From NCBI RefSeq assembly GCF_002277895.1, contig NZ_CP022998.1, positions 558,001 to 622,000 on the forward strand: a stretch of DNA of 64,000 nt, in the 5' to 3' direction. Every line of letters begins with the position of its first letter. Within the stretch, counting starts at the first letter, position 1. The notes beneath the pieces are model-generated. The model searched no databases. It was not told the DNA's origin and saw only the letters and a program-made list of their open reading frames with translations. This stretch comes from Rhizobium sp. 11515TR (GTDB lineage Bacteria > Pseudomonadota > Alphaproteobacteria > Rhizobiales > Rhizobiaceae). Both the position numbers and the translations under genes were made by a program. Shown here one piece after another: positions 1-10,205 of the stretch.

Positions 1-1
1 T

Positions 2-202
2 GGCGACGGCAGGGTCGATCTTGTGGGATCGCGCGCCGACGCACTCGCTTCGACCGCCAACTTCTTGCGCGGCCACGGCTGGCAGCCCGGCGCCGGCTAT
101 CAGCCCGGTGAGCCGAATTTCTCCGCCATTGCCGGCTGGAACGACGCAAAGGTCTATCAGCAGGCAATCGCCTATATCGGCCAGCAGATCGACGGCAAGT
201 AG
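2..202 (+). CDS. Lytic murein transglycosylase, C-terminal end (partial)
   Basis: The first 66 codons, open from the left edge, end at TAG 200-202. The translated tail contains GDGRVDLVGSRADALAST followed by ANFLRGHGWQPG and ends in IGQQIDGK. This matches the C-terminal part of MltB/SltB-type lytic transglycosylases, in which a DGDGRxDLxxS(x)AD segment precedes the NFLxxxGW motif. These periplasmic enzymes cleave the MurNAc-GlcNAc bond of peptidoglycan to give anhydro-MurNAc. The catalytic glutamate and any signal peptide lie outside the window. A strong terminator follows directly, so this is the last gene of its transcript. Family assignment rests on a short tail but the motif is characteristic. 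Confidence 0.75.
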   Translation, partial: GDGRVDLVGSRADALASTANFLRGHGWQPGAGYQPGEPNFSAIAGWNDAKVYQQAIAYIGQQIDGK

Positions 203-220
203 TCCTGATCTCGTGAATCA

Positions 221-260
221 AAAAAGGCGCCGCGACCAGATGGTCAGCAGCGCCTTTTTC
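221..260 (+). terminator. Rho-independent terminator after the transglycosylase
   Basis: A-rich arm and GGCGC... pair with ...GCGCC followed by TTTTT, about 18 bases after the stop codon. The A and T flanks also pair, so it could act on both strands and stop the leftward carbonic anhydrase transcript that ends at 313. Confidence 0.75.
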
Positions 261-312
261 GTTGATCCACCTGCCGCCCTAGGGGGCGCCTGACTCTTAA
301 ACCTCAGGCCCC

Positions 313-954
313 TTAAATCTCAGGGCGGATGAAATCGCGCGTTGCCGGGTCCATGACCCAAAGTTCGCCGGTCGAAATATCAAACCAGGCGCCGTGAAGG
401 CTAAGCTTGCCTTCTTCCTCGCGCGCTCTGATCTCCGGAAAACTGCGGAGATTGTCGAGCGAATTGCGGATTGAGATGCGCTCCAGAGCCGTCTGGCGCT
501 CGGTCTGCGTCATGATGTCGTTGCTCTGGATCTGTTCGGCCGCAGGCTTCAGCAGCGCCATCCAGCGACCGATGAAGTCGCCCGGCGACAGAGGTTCGGC
601 ATTGGGATCGAGCGCGGCTCGGATACCGCCACAGCGGCCGTGGCCCATGACGACGATATCGGAAACCTTGAGCGACAGAACAGCGAACTCCAGCGCTGCC
701 GAAGTCGCATGGAAATTGCTGTCCGGTTCGTAGGGCGGCACCATGTTGGCCACGTTACGGATGACGAAGAGTTCGCCCGGCCCGGCGTCAAAGATAATCT
801 CCGGCGCCGAACGGGAGTCACTACAGGCTATCACGAGGGTCGATGGGCTTTGGCCAAGCTCGGCGAGAGTGCGATAGCGTTCGCGCTCATCGACGTAACG
901 CCCGCTCATGAAGTTGCGATAACCGTTCAGAAGGGTGTCGGGAAAGCTTTGCAT
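313..954 (-). CDS. Beta-class carbonic anhydrase
   Basis: A 213-residue protein that should interconvert CO2 and bicarbonate in the cytoplasm. The beta-class zinc site is complete: C44 and D46 in the CSDSR motif, H105 and C108 in the HGRCGG motif. Length is normal for the bacterial Can/CynT family. It lies 72 bases downstream of the pyridoxal kinase gene on the same strand and may be co-transcribed with it. No cyanase gene is nearby, so a cynT role is not supported; general bicarbonate supply is more likely. Confidence 0.93.
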   Translation of the reverse strand: MQSFPDTLLNGYRNFMSGRYVDERERYRTLAELGQSPSTLVIACSDSRSAPEIIFDAGPGELFVIRNVANMVPPYEPDSNFHATSAALEFAVLSLKVSDIVVMGHGRCGGIRAALDPNAEPLSPGDFIGRWMALLKPAAEQIQSNDIMTQTERQTALERISIRNSLDNLRSFPEIRAREEEGKLSLHGAWFDISTGELWVMDPATRDFIRPEI

Positions 955-1026
955 GATATTGGATTACAATGCACTTCGGCCGATGGCAACTGCTGCGCTG
1001 CAAAAAGCTCCCGTCGCTGCCAGCCG

Positions 1027-1902
1027 TTACCTTTTCTTCCGCTGCGCCGGGTGGACGAGATGCCTCAGCTGCACCATGGCCATCGGTGTCGACAGGCTTG
1101 CAGAATCGACGGCAAGCGTCAGCTCGTTGCTGCCGCGCTTGACGGCGCGCGCCAGCACTTCAAAGACGCTGGCCGTCGTCAGCTGCAGCGCCCGCTCCTC
1201 ATCCATGCCGGAAAGCAGGCGCGACAGGAACACGGCGGATAAGAGATCGCCGAGCCCGTTCGGCGCACCTTCCACGCTGCGATGTTCGGCAAGCAGCGCA
1301 TTTCGGCCGCTGAGATAGAGATTGCCGATGCCGCCGGCCATCATCGGCACGGCAGACGTCACCAGCATGCGCGACGGGCCAAGCGCGAGAGCCGCCTCCA
1401 TGATGGCGTTGTTATCCTCGAGGGGCGCTCCCGCAAGCCAGGCAAGCTCATAGCGGTTCGGCGTTGCGAGCGACGCCAGCGGGATCAGATGGTCGCGGAT
1501 CGCTTCCGCCGTCGCCTCAGGCACATAAAGCCCGCCGGCATCGCCGATGACAGGATCGCAGGCATAGAGGAGATCGGGGTTCTTCTCCCGCAAAGCCGTT
1601 ACGAGCCTTGCAACGGAATGCGCCTGCGCAGCATTGCCAAAATATCCCGACAGAACCGCCTTGACCTCCGAAAGCCAGGGTGCAGCGATGAGATCGTCGA
1701 TCGCATGGTCGAAATCCGCCTCGTTGAAGGTCAACCGCGTCGAACGCCCATGACCGGGATGCCAAGGGAGAACGATCGTCGGCAGCGCCCACACCGGATG
1801 GCCAAGAGTCTCCAACGCGAAAACGGCGGCGCGATTGCCGACTGACCCTCGGACGACGTGGCTGGAGATGACGATAACGGTGCCGGCGGACACTTGCGAC
1901 AT
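1027..1902 (-). CDS. pdxY: Pyridoxal kinase (PdxY type)
   Basis: A 291-residue ribokinase-fold kinase that phosphorylates pyridoxal to PLP in the salvage pathway. The N-terminal VISSHVVRGSVGNRAAVFAL segment, the YACDPVIGD motif and the C-terminal GLGDLLSAVFL motif with the catalytic aspartate (about residue 225) are typical of PdxY/PdxK. I start at ATG 1902 (MSQVSAGT), preceded by a GAAAG sequence; the frame is open to an ATG at 1968 but that extension does not look like the family. It is divergent from the glutamate dehydrogenase gene. Discrimination of PdxY from PdxK by eye is not certain. Confidence 0.9.
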   Translation of the reverse strand: MSQVSAGTVIVISSHVVRGSVGNRAAVFALETLGHPVWALPTIVLPWHPGHGRSTRLTFNEADFDHAIDDLIAAPWLSEVKAVLSGYFGNAAQAHSVARLVTALREKNPDLLYACDPVIGDAGGLYVPEATAEAIRDHLIPLASLATPNRYELAWLAGAPLEDNNAIMEAALALGPSRMLVTSAVPMMAGGIGNLYLSGRNALLAEHRSVEGAPNGLGDLLSAVFLSRLLSGMDEERALQLTTASVFEVLARAVKRGSNELTLAVDSASLSTPMAMVQLRHLVHPAQRKKR

Positions 1903-2196
1903 GATGCTAGCTTTCAAGTTCAGGGCTTCAAACTGCCATGGCGCCGTTGATGATCCCTTCGACGGCACTCTGTCAACCGCACTTCACAGAGTCATGAAAA
2001 CCTCTGTTGACGAGTTGATTCCGCCAATGTCACACCACTGATATCCGCTTTGCACCGAGATCGCGCATTCCGGCAAGATTTTTAAAAAAACCGGCCAAAA
2101 TCAGTCCGAAAGCAACCAAATTCGCATTCTTTTTGCCAGTTTTTTCGCTAAACCTTCTGCTACTGTCGTCATAATTCGAAAATCGGGAGGAATTCC
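1903..2196. promoter_or_regulatory. Divergent intergenic region between pdxY and NAD-GDH
   Basis: A 294-base gap that must hold promoters for both flanking genes. It becomes AT-rich from about 2080 (runs of T and A at 2079-2160), and a GGGAGG ribosome binding site sits at about 2185 for the downstream ATG. I see no clean -35/-10 pair and no recognisable riboswitch. Confidence 0.4.
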
Positions 2197-5100
2197 ATGG
2201 CGCCCAAGACCAATCCGAAACGGGAAAAACAGATTGAAGCGGCACGCAAAATAGCCGCGGCAGCGGGCGAGGCGCATCTCGATCCCGAAATCCTGTTCGG
2301 CCGGGCGAGCAATGACGACATGGAGCTTTACAGCCCGGAAATGCTGGCCCTTGCTGCAACGCACGCGGCCAAGGAACTGGCAGCCTGGAGCGGCACCTCT
2401 CCGCGAGTCAGCATCGAGCAGGTCGCCGGTATCGAACCCGATGGCGTTGCGGTGTCGATCCTCTCGATCACCGACCACAACATGCCCTTCCTCTATGAAT
2501 CGATCATGGGTGAAGTGACCAGCAGCTACCGCGATCTCTATATGGCCATCCACCCGATCCTGGTCGTCGAGAAGGGCAAGCAACCGAGCCTTTATTCCGC
2601 CGATCAGCCGAGCGATCCGGCCCATCGCGTCAGCCATATCCAGCTTCATCTCTCACCTTTGACGACAGCGCAGGCGACGGATCTGACCAAGCGGATCCAG
2701 ACCGTGCTCGATCAGACGCATCTTGCCGTTTCCGACTGGAAGCCGATGCTGTCGCGCCTCGATACGGTGATATCGGAACTATCGACCTACGAGGCTGCCG
2801 GCCGCCGCAAGAATGACCGTGACGAAGCGCTTGCCTTCCTTGCCTGGCTACGCGACGGCAATTTCACTTTCCTCGGCATGCGCGAATATGTCTATTCCGG
2901 CAAGGGCGCCAATGCCAAGGTCGAGCGCGATCGCGGCACCGGCCTCGGCATCCTCTCCAATCCGGATGTCCGCGTTCTCCGGCAGGGCAAGGACGCCGTC
3001 ACGACCACGCCGGAAATCCTCGCCTTCCTTGACGGCCCGGATTTCCTGATCGTCACCAAGGCCAATGTCAAATCGATCGTCCATCGCCGCGCCTATATGG
3101 ATTATGTCGGCGTCAAGCGCTTTGACGCTGATGGCAACGTAACGGGCGAGCTACGCATCGTCGGCCTCTTCACGTCGACGGCCTATACCAGCGCTGCCGC
3201 GGAAGTGCCGCTACTGCGCTCGAAGGTGCAGAAAGTCAAGGATCACTTCGGCTTCGATCCGACAAGCCATTCCGGCCGAATGCTCGAAAACACGCTGGAA
3301 TCCTATCCGCGCGACGATCTCTTCCAGATCGACACCTCGTTGCTGGCAAATTTCGCCGAGCAGATCAACGACCTGACCGACCGGCCGCGCGTGCGCGTAT
3401 TGCCGCGCATCGATCATTTCGACCGCTTCGTCTCCGTCATTGTCTATGTCCCGCGCGAGGAATATGATTCCGTCGTCCGCGAGAAGATCGGCAATTACCT
3501 GAAGTCGGTCTATGACGGGCGCGTCTCCGCTTATTATCCGGCTTTCCCGGAAGGCGGCGTGGCGCGCGTGCACTTCATCATCGGCCGCAGCGCCGGCAAG
3601 ACGCCGCATGTTCCCCAGGCCAAGCTGGAAGAGGCGATCCGCGCCATAACAGCCCGCTGGGACGAGCGCTTCGCCATGCTGGCTGGCCCGAAAGCGCCGA
3701 GCATTTCCGTCAGCCAGGCCTTCCAGGAGGCCTTCTCGCCGGAAGACGCCTTTGCCGATCTGCCTGATATCATCGCCACGACCGGTGCCGAACCGATCCG
3801 CATCGGCTTCTATATCCGCAAGGACGAGGCAGGCGACATTCTCTCGCTGAAGATTTTCCATGGAGACGGCAATCTGGCGCTGTCGCGCCGCGTACCGCTC
3901 TTGGAAAATCTCGGTTTCAACGTCATCAGCGAGCGCACCTTCGATATCTACGTCACGGCCAAGGACGGATCGACCGGCCATGTCGTGCTGCACGACATGG
4001 AGCTCGAGGCCCGCAATGGCCTGACCATCGATCTCGCCCGCCACGGCGCCGCCCTGGAGGAAGCTTTCCTTGCTGCCTTCGGCGGCACGATCGACAACGA
4101 CGCTTTCAACCGGCTGATCGTCTCTGCCGATCTCTCCGCCCGCGAAACCAATGTGCTGCGCGCTTATTCCCGCTATCTCAGACAGGCCGGCATCGCCTAT
4201 TCGCAGGATTATATCTCTGCGACGCTGGACAAATACCCGCGTATCGCCGCATCGCTCTTCCGATTGTTCCACGATACGCTCGACCCGAAGCTCAGCGACA
4301 AGAACCGCACGAAGAAGCTCTCCGAGCTGCATGCGAGCATCGAAGCCGAGCTTGCCGACGTTCCGAGCCTCGACGACGACCGCATCCTGCGCCGCTACGT
4401 CAATGCCATCGACGCGACGCTGCGCACCAACTATTTTCAGAAGAACGCGGACGGTACCCCCAAGGCCATGCTCGCCTTCAAGCTCGATCCCAAGCTGCTC
4501 GATGGACTGCCCGAACCGCGCCCCTTCCGCGAAATCTTCGTCTATGGTGTCGAGGTGGAAGGCGTACACCTGCGCTTCGGCAAGGTGGCGCGTGGCGGCT
4601 TGCGCTGGTCGGATCGCGCTGAAGACTATCGCACCGAGGTGCTAGGCCTTGTGAAGGCACAGCAGGTGAAGAACGCCGTTATCGTCCCCGTCGGCGCCAA
4701 GGGCGGCTTCTATCCGAAGAAGCTTCCGGTCGGCGGCAACCGCGACGAGATCTTCAATGCCGGCCGCGAGGCCTACAAGACCTATATCCGCACATTGCTG
4801 TCGATCACCGACAACATTTCCGGCGCCGATATCATCCCGCCGGCCGATACGGTCCGGCTCGATGGCGACGATCCCTATTTCGTTGTCGCCGCCGACAAGG
4901 GCACCGCCACCTTCTCCGACACCGCCAATGCGCTGGCGCAGGAAGCAGGCTTCTGGCTGGACGACGCCTTCGCTTCGGGCGGCTCGGCCGGCTACGACCA
5001 CAAGAAGATGGGCATCACCGCCCGCGGCGCCTGGGAAACCGTGAAGCGGCACTTCCGCGAAATGGACATTGACATCCAGACGACGCCCTTCAACGTCGTC

Positions 5101-6987
5101 GGCGTCGGCGACATGTCCGGCGACGTCTTCGGCAACGGCATGCTGCTGTCGCCGAAAATCCGCTTGCTCGCCGCCTTCGACCATCGCGACATCTTCATCG
5201 ATCCCGATCCGGACATGGACAAGACGCTTGCAGAACGTCAGCGGCTCTTCAACCTGCCGCGTTCGAGCTGGCAGGATTTCGACAAGTCCGTCCTGTCGAA
5301 GGGCGCCATGATCATTTCCCGCTCGGCAAAATCGGTCACGCTGACGCCGGAAGCCGTCGCCGCGATCGGCATCGACAAGGCGGTCGCAACCCCCTTCGAG
5401 ATCATGACGGCGATCCTCAAGGCACCCGTTGATCTCCTGTGGTTCGGCGGCATCGGCACCTACGTCAAGGCTCCCTCCGAAACGGATTCGGAAGTCGGCG
5501 ACCGCGCCAACGATCCGATCCGCATCACGGCCGACGAGGTTCGCGCCAGGGTGATCGGCGAGGGCGCCAACCTCGGCGTCACCCAGAAGGGCCGCATCGC
5601 CTATGGCCTGAAGGGCGGGCGCTGCAACTCCGACGCCATCGACAATTCCGCCGGGGTCAACACCTCCGACGTCGAGGTCAATATCAAGATCGCGCTTGCC
5701 AACGCTATGTTCGACGACCGGCTGACACGCGCCAAGCGCGATACGCTGCTCGCCTCCATGACCGACGAGGTGGCAGCGCTCGTTCTGCGCAACAACTATC
5801 TGCAATCCCTGGCGATCTCGCTGACGGAGCGCAAGGGCACAGGCAACGCTCTCGAACTCAGCCGCTTCATGAGCGTGCTGGAAGCGGCCAAGCAGCTCAA
5901 TCGCAAGGTCGAGACCCTGCCCGACGATCAGACCTTCGCCGAGCGTTACGCCAATGGGCGGCCGCTGACGCGCGCTGAAATCGGCGTACTGCTCTCCTAT
6001 GCCAAGATCGTGCTCTTCGACGCGCTTGTCGCCAGCGACCTTCCTGACGATCCCTATTTTGCAGCCACGCTCAGCCGCTACTTCCCGGCCAAGATGCAGC
6101 GTTCGAACGCCACGGATATCGAAAGCCATCGCCTGCGCCGTGAAATCATCGGCACGGCGCTCGCCAACGAAGCGATCAATCGGGGCGGTCCAGGCTTTGC
6201 CGTCAGCATGATGGATGCGACGGCGGCATCAGCGGCCGAAGTGGTCAAGGCCGCCGTCATCGCCCGCGACGGCTTCGATCTCGACCGGCTCTGGAACGAG
6301 ACGGATGCGCTTGACGGTAAGGTGGGCGGCCAGATGCAGAACCGCGTCTATGGCGAGATCACCGAAGTCTATACCGTGCTGACGCGCCTGCTGCTGAAGA
6401 CCGGAGCGGCCAAGGGCGAAATCGAGGAAACCGTTAGCCGGCTTCGCGCAGCTCTGAAGAAGCTTCGACCCGTCTTCCTGACCCACATCCCGGCAGATTT
6501 CGCGGCCGAGATCGCAGCCCGCGAAGCGGAATACCAGGCAGCCGGCCTGCCGGAGAAGCTCGCTTCGGAGATCGCCACGATCTATGCGCTTGTCCTCGTG
6601 CCTGAGATCATGCAGATCGCCGAACGCACCGGCGATACGCTGAACCGGGCGGCCGAAAGCTACTTCACCGTCTCGCAAACCTTCCGCGTCGGCCGCCTCC
6701 TGCTTGCCGGCAGCCGGATCGTCACCGGCGATCACTATGAGAGCCTCGCTTTGGCGCGCAGCCTCGACCAGATCGCCGGCGCCCGCCGCGATATCGTCAT
6801 CTCTGCTTTGTCCAACCATCCGAAGGACAAGCAGCCGGTTCAGGCATGGCATGCGGAAGACCGTATCCGCATCAATCGTATCGCCGAAGAGCTCGGCGGC
6901 CTCAGCGAAAGCGGCGATCCCAACCTCGCCCGCATCACCGTCGCCGCCGGCCTGCTCAGCGATCTTGCGAACGGCCGGGCAAGGTGA
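2197..6987 (+). CDS. NAD-specific glutamate dehydrogenase, large (about 180 kDa) type
   Basis: A 1,596-residue enzyme of the GDH2/L_180 class that oxidatively deaminates glutamate to 2-oxoglutarate using NAD, linking amino acid catabolism to the TCA cycle. The long N-terminal half (residues 1 to about 700) contains the ACT-like regulatory portion. The catalytic domain begins near residue 790 with VARGGLRWSDR after K796 and with VGAKGGF, where K835 is the expected glutamate-binding lysine. A dinucleotide-binding part with VGVGDMSGDVFGNGMLLS follows. Length matches the family (about 1,590-1,620). A GGGAGG site precedes the ATG. The gene is monocistronic or followed after 51 bases by the MFS gene. 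Confidence 0.97.
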   Translation: MAPKTNPKREKQIEAARKIAAAAGEAHLDPEILFGRASNDDMELYSPEMLALAATHAAKELAAWSGTSPRVSIEQVAGIEPDGVAVSILSITDHNMPFLYESIMGEVTSSYRDLYMAIHPILVVEKGKQPSLYSADQPSDPAHRVSHIQLHLSPLTTAQATDLTKRIQTVLDQTHLAVSDWKPMLSRLDTVISELSTYEAAGRRKNDRDEALAFLAWLRDGNFTFLGMREYVYSGKGANAKVERDRGTGLGILSNPDVRVLRQGKDAVTTTPEILAFLDGPDFLIVTKANVKSIVHRRAYMDYVGVKRFDADGNVTGELRIVGLFTSTAYTSAAAEVPLLRSKVQKVKDHFGFDPTSHSGRMLENTLESYPRDDLFQIDTSLLANFAEQINDLTDRPRVRVLPRIDHFDRFVSVIVYVPREEYDSVVREKIGNYLKSVYDGRVSAYYPAFPEGGVARVHFIIGRSAGKTPHVPQAKLEEAIRAITARWDERFAMLAGPKAPSISVSQAFQEAFSPEDAFADLPDIIATTGAEPIRIGFYIRKDEAGDILSLKIFHGDGNLALSRRVPLLENLGFNVISERTFDIYVTAKDGSTGHVVLHDMELEARNGLTIDLARHGAALEEAFLAAFGGTIDNDAFNRLIVSADLSARETNVLRAYSRYLRQAGIAYSQDYISATLDKYPRIAASLFRLFHDTLDPKLSDKNRTKKLSELHASIEAELADVPSLDDDRILRRYVNAIDATLRTNYFQKNADGTPKAMLAFKLDPKLLDGLPEPRPFREIFVYGVEVEGVHLRFGKVARGGLRWSDRAEDYRTEVLGLVKAQQVKNAVIVPVGAKGGFYPKKLPVGGNRDEIFNAGREAYKTYIRTLLSITDNISGADIIPPADTVRLDGDDPYFVVAADKGTATFSDTANALAQEAGFWLDDAFASGGSAGYDHKKMGITARGAWETVKRHFREMDIDIQTTPFNVVGVGDMSGDVFGNGMLLSPKIRLLAAFDHRDIFIDPDPDMDKTLAERQRLFNLPRSSWQDFDKSVLSKGAMIISRSAKSVTLTPEAVAAIGIDKAVATPFEIMTAILKAPVDLLWFGGIGTYVKAPSETDSEVGDRANDPIRITADEVRARVIGEGANLGVTQKGRIAYGLKGGRCNSDAIDNSAGVNTSDVEVNIKIALANAMFDDRLTRAKRDTLLASMTDEVAALVLRNNYLQSLAISLTERKGTGNALELSRFMSVLEAAKQLNRKVETLPDDQTFAERYANGRPLTRAEIGVLLSYAKIVLFDALVASDLPDDPYFAATLSRYFPAKMQRSNATDIESHRLRREIIGTALANEAINRGGPGFAVSMMDATAASAAEVVKAAVIARDGFDLDRLWNETDALDGKVGGQMQNRVYGEITEVYTVLTRLLLKTGAAKGEIEETVSRLRAALKKLRPVFLTHIPADFAAEIAAREAEYQAAGLPEKLASEIATIYALVLVPEIMQIAERTGDTLNRAAESYFTVSQTFRVGRLLLAGSRIVTGDHYESLALARSLDQIAGARRDIVISALSNHPKDKQPVQAWHAEDRIRINRIAEELGGLSESGDPNLARITVAAGLLSDLANGRAR

Positions 6988-7038
6988 CACAGTCCGCCCC
7001 GACCCTGCGAACGGGTAAGGGAATGAGGGCTGGATCTG

Positions 7039-8427
7039 GTGGCAACCGAAATTGTTGAAAATGACGTGCCGGCCAAAGTGCCGGCACGCGGCATCTGGGG
7101 CTGGATGTTTTTCGATTGGGCGGCCCAGCCGTTCTTCACGGTCGTTACCACCTTCATCTTCGGCCCCTATTTCGTCGCGCGGCTGACGGCCGATCCCGTC
7201 TCCGCCCAGACGACATGGAGCAATATGGCGACGATTTCCTCGGTGATCATCGCCATCCTCTCGCCGGTCCTCGGCTCGATCGCCGATCAATCCGGCGCCC
7301 GCAAACCTTGGATCGCCTTCTTCGCCGTCATCAAGATCGCAAGCCTTTTCTGCCTCTGGGAAGCAGCCCCCGGATCGCCCGTTATCTATCCCGTCATTTT
7401 CATGATCCTGGCGTCGATCTCCGCCGAATTCTCGATCGTCTTCAACGATTCGATGATGCCACGGCTGGTGGGCAAGGACGATGTCGGCAGGTTGTCGAAT
7501 GCCGCCTGGGGGCTCGGCTATCTCGGCGGCATGATCGTGCTGATCGCCGTGGTGGCCTTGCTCGCTGGCAGTCCGCAGACTGGCAAGACCATTCTCGGCC
7601 TGACGCCGCTCTTCGGCCTCGATCCGATGCTCGGCGAGGATGCACGCATCACCGGGCCGATTTCGGCCGCCTGGTATCTCGTCTTCATCCTGCCGATGTT
7701 CCTCTTCACGCCGGATGCCGCCCGTGGCCTGCCACTTCGCGCTGCCGTTCGCTCGGGCCTGCGCGAGCTATCGGCGACCTTGGGCGAACTGAAGCGCCGG
7801 CGTGGCATCAGCCTCTTCCTCATCGCCCGGATGATCTACCAGGATGGTGTCAACGGCCTCCTGATCCTCGGCGGCACCTTTGCGGCTGGCATGTTCGGCT
7901 GGGCCACGATCGAAATCGGCATCTATGGCATCATCCTCAACGTCATCGCCATCTTCGGCTGCTTTGCCGCCGGCTATGTCGATCGCTGGCTGGGATCGAA
8001 GACGACAGTGGTCATCAGCCTGACTTTGCTGCTCGTCGCGACGTTCGGCATCATATCGACCGGACCAGGCTTCACGCTCTTCGGCCTCCTGCCGCTTTCG
8101 ACCGCCGATGCCGGCGGCCTGTTCGGCACGGCAGCGGAAAAAGCCTATATCGGCTACGGGTTGCTGATCGGCATCGCCTTCGGGCCTGTGCAGGCCTCCT
8201 CGCGCTCTTATCTCGCTCGCAGCGTCAGCCTCTCGGAGGCCGGCCGCTATTTCGGCATCTATGCGCTCTCGGGCCGCGCCACCAGCTTCATGGCGACGCT
8301 GTTCTTCTCGCTGGTGACCTATTGGAGCGGCTCTGCCCGCCTCGGCATGGCGACGCTCGTCATCTTTCTCGCCGGTGGCCTGTTGCTTCTGCTGCCGACG
8401 CCCTATCCGGCCGACAAGGCGAAGTAG
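7039..8427 (+). CDS. MFS transporter, UMF1 family
   Basis: A 462-residue polytopic inner-membrane protein with about 12 hydrophobic segments. The start ARGIWGWMFFDWAAQPFFTVV, in which W-x-x-F-D-W-A precedes the first helix, and the DQSGARKPW loop resemble the UMF1/Atg22-like branch of the major facilitator superfamily, often annotated as permeases of unknown substrate. Translation starts at GTG 7039, 51 bases after the glutamate dehydrogenase stop. Related proteins are sometimes linked to amino acid efflux, which would suit its position, but that is inference. A terminator lies just downstream, shared with the convergent purH. Confidence 0.85.
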   Translation: MATEIVENDVPAKVPARGIWGWMFFDWAAQPFFTVVTTFIFGPYFVARLTADPVSAQTTWSNMATISSVIIAILSPVLGSIADQSGARKPWIAFFAVIKIASLFCLWEAAPGSPVIYPVIFMILASISAEFSIVFNDSMMPRLVGKDDVGRLSNAAWGLGYLGGMIVLIAVVALLAGSPQTGKTILGLTPLFGLDPMLGEDARITGPISAAWYLVFILPMFLFTPDAARGLPLRAAVRSGLRELSATLGELKRRRGISLFLIARMIYQDGVNGLLILGGTFAAGMFGWATIEIGIYGIILNVIAIFGCFAAGYVDRWLGSKTTVVISLTLLLVATFGIISTGPGFTLFGLLPLSTADAGGLFGTAAEKAYIGYGLLIGIAFGPVQASSRSYLARSVSLSEAGRYFGIYALSGRATSFMATLFFSLVTYWSGSARLGMATLVIFLAGGLLLLLPTPYPADKAK

Positions 8428-8430
8428 GCA

Positions 8431-8462
8431 AAAAAATCCCGGCTGGCAAACCAACCGGGATA
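8431..8462 (-). terminator. Terminator between purH and the MFS gene
   Basis: Stem ATCCCGGCTGG / CCAACCGGGAT with a CAAA loop. Read on the minus strand it is followed by a run of seven T, so it is a strong intrinsic terminator for purH. The plus-strand side has only an AT-rich tail and is weaker for the MFS gene. Confidence 0.8.
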
Positions 8463-8492
8463 TACGTTTTATAGATGCGGTATATCCGCCGA

Positions 8493-10109
8493 TCAGTGGC
8501 GGAAATGGCGAACGCCCGTGAAGACCATCGCGACATTATGCTCGTTGGCCGCATCGATCACTTCCTGGTCCCGCATCGAGCCGCCGGGCTGGATGACGGC
8601 CGTGGCGCCTGCGGCAATTGCCGAGAGCAACCCGTCGGCAAAGGGCAGGAAGGCTTCGGAAGCGACGGCGGAGCCGCGCGTCAGGGGCTCGGCAAGCCCC
8701 ATGGCCTTGGCGGCTTCCTCGGCCTTGATGGCGGCGATCCGGGCGGAATCGACACGGCTCATCTGCCCTGCGCCGATACCGGCCGTCTGGCCGTCCTTGG
8801 CGTACACAACGGCATTCGACTTCACATGCTTGGCGACGCGGAAGGCGAACTTCATGTCTTCAAGCTCCTGCGCCGTCGGCGCGCGCTTGGTGACGACCTT
8901 GAGCTCCATGTCCTCTACCAGCGCATTGTCGCGGTTCTGCACGAGCAGGCCGCCGGAGACAGTCTTCGCAGTCAGGCCGGCAGCGCGCGGATCGGGCAGG
9001 GCGCCGACCGACAGGAGGCGGAGGTTCGGCTTGCGAGCGATGATCGCCTTGGCTTCCTCGGTAACGTCAGGCGCGATGATCACTTCGGTGAAGAGCTTGA
9101 CGATCTCTTCCGCCGTTTCGGCATCGAGCAGGCTGTTCAGCGCAATGATGCCGCCGAAAGCGGAGGTGGAATCGCAGGCGAGAGCGCGCTTATAGGCTTC
9201 CACCAGGCTCGGGCCGGTGGCAACGCCGCAGGGATTTGCGTGCTTGATGATCGCGCAGGCCGGCCCCTTTTCCGGCAGGAACTCGGCGACGAGCTCATAG
9301 GCGGCGTCGGTGTCATTGATGTTGTTATAGGACAGCTGCTTGCCCTGAAGGAGTGTTGCGGTCGAGACGCCGGGGCGGTTTTCGCCGGTCAGGTAGAAAG
9401 CCGCCTTCTGGTGCGGGTTCTCGCCATAACGCATCTCCTCGCGCAGAACGCCGCCGATGACACGGTGGCGCGGCGTGGCGATATCGAGCGCTTCGGCAAA
9501 CCAGTTGGAGATCATCGCGTCATAGGCGGCCGTGCGGGCAAAGGCTTTGGCGGCCATGCGCTTACGGAAATCATAGGTCGTCTGGCCGGTATCGGCGGAA
9601 AGTTGGGCCAGCAGCTCGGCATAATCGGCGGGATCGGTCAGCGTCGTCACATAGGCATGGTTCTTGGCCGAAGCACGGATCATCGCCGGGCCGCCGATGT
9701 CGATATTCTCCACCGTCGTCGGATAGTCGCCGCCGGCCTTGCGCACGTCCTCGAAGGGATAGAGGTTGATGACGGCAAGATCGATGCCTTCGATGCCGTG
9801 CTCCTTCATCGCAGCCTGATGCTCGGCATCGTCACGGATGGCCAGCAGGCCGCCATGCACCTTCGGATGCAGCGTCTTGACACGGCCGTCCATGATCTCC
9901 GGAAAATTCGTCACTTCCGAAACGTCGGTCACCGCAAGACCTGCTGCGGCGATCGCCTTATGCGTGCCACCAGTCGACAGCAGGCGCACGCCCTGCTCGC
10001 TCAGCGCACGCGCCAGCTCGACGATGCCAGTCTTGTCGAAAACGGACAGAAGTGCGGTTTTCACCTTCACCTTGTCGGGAACGGGAATTTTCTTGGAAAC
10101 GACGGCCAT
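8493..10109 (-). CDS. purH: Bifunctional AICAR transformylase / IMP cyclohydrolase PurH
   Basis: A 538-residue enzyme for the last two steps of IMP synthesis: formylation of AICAR by 10-formyl-THF, then ring closure. The N-terminal MGS-like cyclohydrolase domain ([19 protein letters not shown], then [11 protein letters not shown]) is followed by the transformylase domain with [14 protein letters not shown] in the form MRYGENPHQ, the KHANPCGVA motif and the C-terminal GVRHFRH. The start ATG 10109 has GGAGAAAG eight bases upstream; the open frame continues to 10130 without a ribosome site. It is the distal gene of a leftward row (htpX, rsmB, heparinase-like, purH). Confidence 0.97.
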   Translation of the reverse strand: MAVVSKKIPVPDKVKVKTALLSVFDKTGIVELARALSEQGVRLLSTGGTHKAIAAAGLAVTDVSEVTNFPEIMDGRVKTLHPKVHGGLLAIRDDAEHQAAMKEHGIEGIDLAVINLYPFEDVRKAGGDYPTTVENIDIGGPAMIRASAKNHAYVTTLTDPADYAELLAQLSADTGQTTYDFRKRMAAKAFARTAAYDAMISNWFAEALDIATPRHRVIGGVLREEMRYGENPHQKAAFYLTGENRPGVSTATLLQGKQLSYNNINDTDAAYELVAEFLPEKGPACAIIKHANPCGVATGPSLVEAYKRALACDSTSAFGGIIALNSLLDAETAEEIVKLFTEVIIAPDVTEEAKAIIARKPNLRLLSVGALPDPRAAGLTAKTVSGGLLVQNRDNALVEDMELKVVTKRAPTAQELEDMKFAFRVAKHVKSNAVVYAKDGQTAGIGAGQMSRVDSARIAAIKAEEAAKAMGLAEPLTRGSAVASEAFLPFADGLLSAIAAGATAVIQPGGSMRDQEVIDAANEHNVAMVFTGVRHFRH

Positions 10110-10205
10110 GGGCTTTCTCCGGTCTAGCATAGGGAGATGTGGCGTCCGGCAAAAAGGGTGCGGGACGGATAATGCCGCCCCGTTAGCATAGCTCAGGCGC
10201 TTAGC

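Noticed and set aside
4642..6129. A 495-codon minus-strand frame opposite the glutamate dehydrogenase gene
   Set aside because: No family features; the sense gene carries all catalytic motifs.
7116..8474. A 452-codon second frame within the MFS gene
   Set aside because: Arginine- and histidine-rich, lacks hydrophobic pattern; a frame-shifted shadow of the transporter.
8475..10127. A 550-codon plus-strand frame opposite purH
   Set aside because: purH has all expected motifs on the minus strand.
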